This document shows positions 59,611 through 64,000 of a DNA stretch of 64,000 nt, piece after piece. The translations under genes and the position numbers were made by a program. The stretch covers positions 698,001 through 762,000 of the forward strand of contig CALSFV010000205.1 of assembly GCA_943737045.1 (NCBI GenBank). The letters are read 5' to 3'. This DNA comes from Parapristionchus giblindavisi (lineage: Eukaryota; Nematoda; Chromadorea; Rhabditida; Diplogasteridae). How positions within the stretch are numbered: position 1 is the first letter of the stretch; every line of letters starts with the position of its first letter. A model generated the notes under the pieces. It was given only the letters and a program-made list of their open reading frames with translations, was not told the DNA's origin and made no database searches.

Positions 59611-59993
59611 AGACTACATTTTTTTAAAAAATTAGAAAAATAATTATTTTATTTTTATTTTTTCAACTCCCACATTCAGACGACAGTCAAGTCAAGATGA
59701 TTCATAGGGCGGATGGTGGCTGATGCAAGAATGCTTGCAGAAACGACTGCCACGTGAAGAATCGTCGTTTCGCAGATCTCGAATTATTTTTTATATTTAT
59801 CAAACTTGAATATTTATATGTTTCTTTCAAATAAATCGGTTGGAAGGTAGAGTACTGCATCCAAAGCGGTACCATTTTTATCAGTAGGAGTATACGGTAT
59901 TGCACTACCGTAATCGCCAGGAATCGCGAACTGATTTTTTTTCTGTAATCGTAATGCATACACCTGAATTTTTCGAGAATTTCACCACATTAA
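59611..59993. other. No gene seen
   Basis: Includes a fragment of the CGGTATCCAGAAAG family arm (TATCAGTAGGAGTATACGG to GCGAACTGATTTTTT, 59878-59941). Nothing else supported. Confidence 0.4.
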
Positions 59994-60837
59994 GAGGCAT
60001 GTTCCGTAAGACTCGATAATATTCGACGATCCCCGGACACGTTGCGCTAGCAATGAGAACTGGGGGTCCATACTTGAGTGTTAGGAGTGTCACCGGCCCT
60101 TATTACACAAAACAGTAGAAATTTCCTGTTTGTGCCCTCAGGCTATACTAATAATATATTTATCTTCTCTATACAGATCAAAAACGAGAAGATAAGTCAT
60201 GGTATATGAATGTACTGATTGAAAACAATAAAGAAGAATAAACTGCAAATTACTTAATCACAGTTTTTAGAGTATTACAAAAGATAGAAGAATTGGTATA
60301 AGAAAAATTAATTTAAGTGCGAAAAAGTTTAAAAATCATAATTTCTGAAATTGTTGAGATAAAGTCTAAATATCATTTGCGGTGCGTCTAGGGTGCACAT
60401 ACCTTGCTAATTCACTATTTGCATCGAATGCGCGTTGATTCCTAAACCACTTTTTGACTCAAAATTATGGTTTTTTCGGACTAATTATCGCTTGTTGTAA
60501 ATTGCTGCAGAGTTTTCCGACCAGGTATTGTAGCCTAAGCCATGTATCGATTTCATTTAAAACTGAATTCTCCACGTTAGACCCAGTTGTCGAATTTTTC
60601 GCTCGAACTTCCGTCATCGATGGTTTTCCCGAACAAATGCTGTATTTTCCAAACGATTGGTGCGGAATTGTGGTTTACACAAAGTTTCGAGGTGAGGCCA
60701 GTAAACTGGCACAGGAAGCCCTTCACTTGGATCAATTTGAAAATTTCGATTTTCAGGACCCCGGGGTCATGGTCTGAAAATTTCAAAATTTTTCAAGTTT
60801 GAAATGTTTTAATTTATGTGGTCTATTAGCTGGTCTC
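59994..60837. mobile_element. GAG-type element, TTAA duplication (relative of 45682)
   Basis: TTAA then GAGGCATGTTCCGTAAGACT; interior matches the right half of 45682-46993 in reverse order (GCTAGCAATGAGAACTGG, GGAGTGTCACCGGCCC, TGTTTGTGCCCTCAGG). The right end GCTGGTCTC is followed by TTAA but is a poor mirror. Confidence 0.6.
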
Positions 60838-61570
60838 TTAAGGGTCTGCTGACAGCGCAGCATGCCAACTAGGGTTTCTCTCTCAGTACAGAGACCAAAT
60901 TATAATAGAAAGTGAGTGTAGACGGTCTTTTCATTCCACACACTATTACGCTCTTCTCTTTTCGGACGAGATAGCATTACGCGGCGAAGAGACCGCTGAG
61001 ACGAGGCTTATGTAGGGGGGGGGGAGTGATGAGAGGAAGCATACTGTAATTAAAAGCATCGACGAAAAATAAATAAAAATAATACCGATCAATAATCAAT
61101 GAGTGGCAAACATGTGGGGAGGTTAACGGAGTGATGTTTGAAGCGATCGGGAGGGGGTCGAGATCGTCGAGCTGAAATAATGGATTGGAGCTATAAATGA
61201 TGGGATGGCAATGAGAGGAGCAAGCGGAGAAAAAACGGGTACACGAGACCAGTAATCAAAGAGTAAAGATCAGCGACAAGAGATCACAGAACAAATATCA
61301 GAGATCACAGATCAGTGACCAAAGGGACGGACGGTTAACCTTAAACTAGCTAAGGAAGTTTAGGGAAGATAATTTCACAAAGCTATTCATTCTCCCTTCA
61401 TTAAAGGTGTGCGTTTTAGCATAAGTAGAAAGAAGTATAGTGTGAGCGGCGATGGCAAATACTCCGGGCCCGACTTGCCGCACTCGCTGAACCAAGTGGG
61501 CGTGGCTTGTTACACCATCTGAACACATTATCAGGTGAAATACTTCGAGTTTATCTATTTTGACACCTTA
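60838..61570. other. No gene seen
   Basis: Contains a GAGACCA/TGGTCTC-rich stretch, a G run at 61016-61023 and GATCA-rich words (61250-61330). No exon or complete element resolved. Confidence 0.4.
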
Positions 61571-62073
61571 AAAGACAGAGTTATCGTACATCGAAAATTC
61601 ATTGGATCATGAATCGCCAGAAGCACTCTGAGCCACTCTGGTGATTCAACGGCGATTATGGCCGAATGAAGCATTTTCGTACTCTCTCTTTCTTTTCATT
61701 ATTTTTCTTTCACTCTAATCTAGTTAGTCCGCGAGAATTGCATTTTTATATTGTGTTTTTTCACAAAATCATCATTTTTATTTATTAATAAATCGTTCCG
61801 ATGATATCACAGAACCGGAACCGGGAAATCGGCAGTCCCCCAAAATGTTTTCATCGGAACGACTTATTAATAAATAAACATGATGATTTTGTGAATAACA
61901 CAATATAAAAATGCGATTCTCGCGGACTAACTAGATTAGAGTGAAAGAAAAATAATGAAAAGAAAGAGAGAGCACGAAAATGCCTCATTCGGACATAATC
62001 GCCGTTGAATCACCAGAGTGGCTCAGAGTGCTTCTGGCGATTCATGATCCAATGAATTTTCGATGTACGATAA
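61571..62073. repeat. 503-bp near-perfect palindrome
   Basis: TTATCGTACATCGAAAATTC at the left, mirrored at the right; a 50-bp unpaired centre (61806-61850). Arms about 97% complementary by eye. Probably a foldback MITE; duplication unresolved. Confidence 0.8.
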
Positions 62074-62435
62074 ATCATTATTTGAATACTTCTTTAAAAG
62101 AGAATACCCATTCCACCTTATTCGACCGCGAATCTGTATAAGGTTCAAAATAATAACGAAGCAATTCGTTTAAAATATGGGAAAACGTACGCCGAAATAT
62201 GTTTAGAAGTACTTCTAGATGTAGAGTAATACCAAAGTACAAAGTACATCTATACAGGCCAAGAACAGAGATAGTGAGGTAGATCACTGGACTTCGCGTG
62301 CACAAGGAAACAATCTCTAGTACTCTCTCACTTTCCCACACTCTCTCACACATATCACGCGTGTCACTGAAGAATCGAGTAAAATCCGGGGGTGGTTGGC
62401 ACATTTTTTGACCCCCACATATTAATGCATTTTTC

Positions 62436-63880
62436 GGTAGTCCATAGGGTCCCTAACAAATTGGCAAGAGGTTTTGTGCATATCTTCATTTTTGACGTCG
62501 AAAGACGACGTCAAACTTTTTGGACGCCGAAAATTGCCAACTTTGGAGCTCTGTAGATCTTCGGGGTGTGGCTTTCGTATCGAGTCGTCAACAGAAGATT
62601 TTCCTGGAATGACAAGGAGAATGTGCCTGCATTATTGCCAGGTCCATATTTTAATTAGTATTTTTGTAAATCGATTTTGTGATAGGGTTAAAAACAAAAA
62701 TCGAAGCCGAAGGTTTTCAATAGCTCATTCGAATAATCTCGACGAGAGGATTTCAACGGTATACTGAACGTTTCTGTATGTGGTTGCGCTCGGAAGTTAT
62801 GAGCATTTCAAGATTTTTTTGACTGTGAAATTTGTGCTGTTCCCAGCACGAGCCATCCTGATTGGTTGATAAACTCTTCTGTCAACCCTCCAAACAACTA
62901 TCTGTAGTGTAGTGGATAAAATGTCAGCGTATATTTTTGACGGTCAGGGGTTCGATCCTCCTAGGCGCAGTGATCTTTTGCTGGTTTTCCTTTTGTTGAA
63001 ATTGAAAGAACTAATAATGAATTTACAAGTCATGCCAATTGAAATGTTTGTGATTATGAAACAAAGAAAAGAGAATACACTTTAACTTATCAGTAGGTGT
63101 AAACTATAACAGGACAAGAAAGAGAAGAGTTGTGGATGAGTCGGGGGACGCTGGACGATGAGGGAGGAGAGGATGAGGACGAGAAAATTTTTGGACAACT
63201 CGAAGATAGGATGTTTAGGATGGTGGTCGAGGAAGAGCGTGATGAAATATTCCTATGAATTTGAAACCTCTTTGTTGCCGTACTGTAATTTGCATTCAAA
63301 GTGATTAATATTCATTGATTGGCTATGATTTATGAATTGAATTATGGAAATGAATATTCAAAAGTTATCAAAAATAGCTAGGAGATGTACTAGAACAACA
63401 GTAAAACTAATGAGAATGGGCGAATTGTTCATACGAGGCAGAAGAGTGGGTAGATCACTGGCTGCGTCACTCTTCTCTCGTGTGATCCCACGCAATGAAA
63501 AATCTTGAAATGCTCATAACTTCCGAGCGCAACCACATACAGAAACGTTCAGTATACCGTTGAAATCCTCTCGTCGAGATTATTCGAATGAGCTATTGAA
63601 AACCTTCGGCTTCGATTTTTGTTTTTAACCCTATCACAAAATCGATTTACAAAAATAATAATTAAAATATCGACCTGGCAATAATGCAGGCACATTCTCC
63701 TTGTCATTCCAGGAAAATCTTCTGTTGACGACTCGATACGAAAACCACACCCCGAAGATCTACAGAGCTCCAAAGTTGGCAATTTTCGGCGTCCAAAAAG
63801 TTTGACGTCGTCTTTCGACGTCAAAAATGAAGATATGCACAAAACCTCTTGCCAATTTGTTAGGGACCCTATGGACTATC
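62436..63880. mobile_element. Foldback element with tRNA-like cassette in the loop
   Basis: Arms 62436-62825 and 63500-63880 are reverse complements and start GGTAGTCCATAGGGTCCC / mirror. Both encode nearly the same 97-residue open frame outward-in (MCISSFLTSKDDVKLF start), a by-product of arm identity. The loop (62826-63499) has a tRNA-like cassette at 62898-62990 and a GA-rich stretch. Confidence 0.75.
62898..62990 (+). other. tRNA-like Pol III box cassette
   Basis: TAGTGTAGTGGATAAAATG (box A) and GGGGTTCGATCCTCC (box B), then GATCTTTTGCTGGTTTTCC about 15 bp later. Stem pairing is poor, so a tRNA gene is not claimed. Confidence 0.6.
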
Positions 63881-64000
63881 AAAAAATGGCCTCTGCTCAT
63901 TTTCGAATTTTTCAATGTGCCACCGTTTATTCGAACCTTATGCGACACGCATGATATATAGCGCCCTCAATACTTAGACACTACAATCCAAATGGTCTCT
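63881..64000. other. No gene seen
   Basis: Flank of the last foldback; ends at the window edge with no supported feature. Confidence 0.3.

Overview
The window is eukaryotic, AT-rich genomic DNA, most probably from a nematode. The evidence is: many small exons separated by 40-60 bp introns ending in TTTCAG or TTTTAG; a ZYG-11/ZER-1 family gene whose first coding exon starts directly at a TTTCAG acceptor, as expected for spliced-leader trans-splicing; a Cys-rich lustrin/Kunitz-type gene fragment; and remnants of mariner, RTE and CR1/Rex-like elements. There are no operons, no CRISPR array and no prokaryotic signals. I cannot name the genus from sequence alone.

Host genes: (1) 2302-5208, minus strand, a complete 18-exon RING/B-box/coiled-coil (TRIM-like) gene of about 541 aa; a decayed copy of its 5' exons lies at 14329-14970. 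(2) 7993-9501, plus strand, an intact 12-exon gene (318 aa) for a Myb/SANT-like DNA-binding protein, which I infer is carried by a Harbinger-like transposon. (3) 18481-44129, plus strand, a complete 18-exon ZYG-11/ZER-1 family gene of about 776 aa, where only 2.3 kb of the 25.6 kb is coding and the introns are packed with transposons; a duplicated exon-3 fragment lies at about 45407-45610. (4) 48926-50008, minus strand, a partial lustrin/Kunitz Cys-rich gene broken by repeats.

Everything else is mainly mobile DNA. Mariner elements (TA target duplications) sit at 405, 29084, 38227 and 39123. RTE remnants sit at 5758 and 50360. A CR1/Rex-like retrotransposon with a long ORF2 occupies about 55313-58999. 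hAT-type MITEs with 8-bp target duplications are at 15624, 16189, 23180, 28181, 50502 and 54251. The dominant group is non-autonomous inverted-repeat elements with 4-bp AT-rich target duplications (TTAA, ATAT, TTAT), starting GAG, AGG, AAG or AAC; I count more than a dozen and none encodes a transposase. Several contain tRNA-like Pol III box A/box B cassettes, often followed by TTTTGCTGATTTTT.

Nesting is extreme. At 54251-59610 a hAT-like MITE contains a GAGGCC element, which contains the CR1/Rex element, which contains a TA MITE. At 7407-13850 a foldback element contains a 3.65-kb element with 12-bp terminal repeats, a CTG duplication, the Myb/SANT gene and a 148-bp tandem array whose units look like an exon with its own splice sites. 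Exon boundaries were derived by hand from frame and phase; they sum to multiples of three in genes 1-3, except for one extra T in the ZYG-11 gene near 28020-28028.
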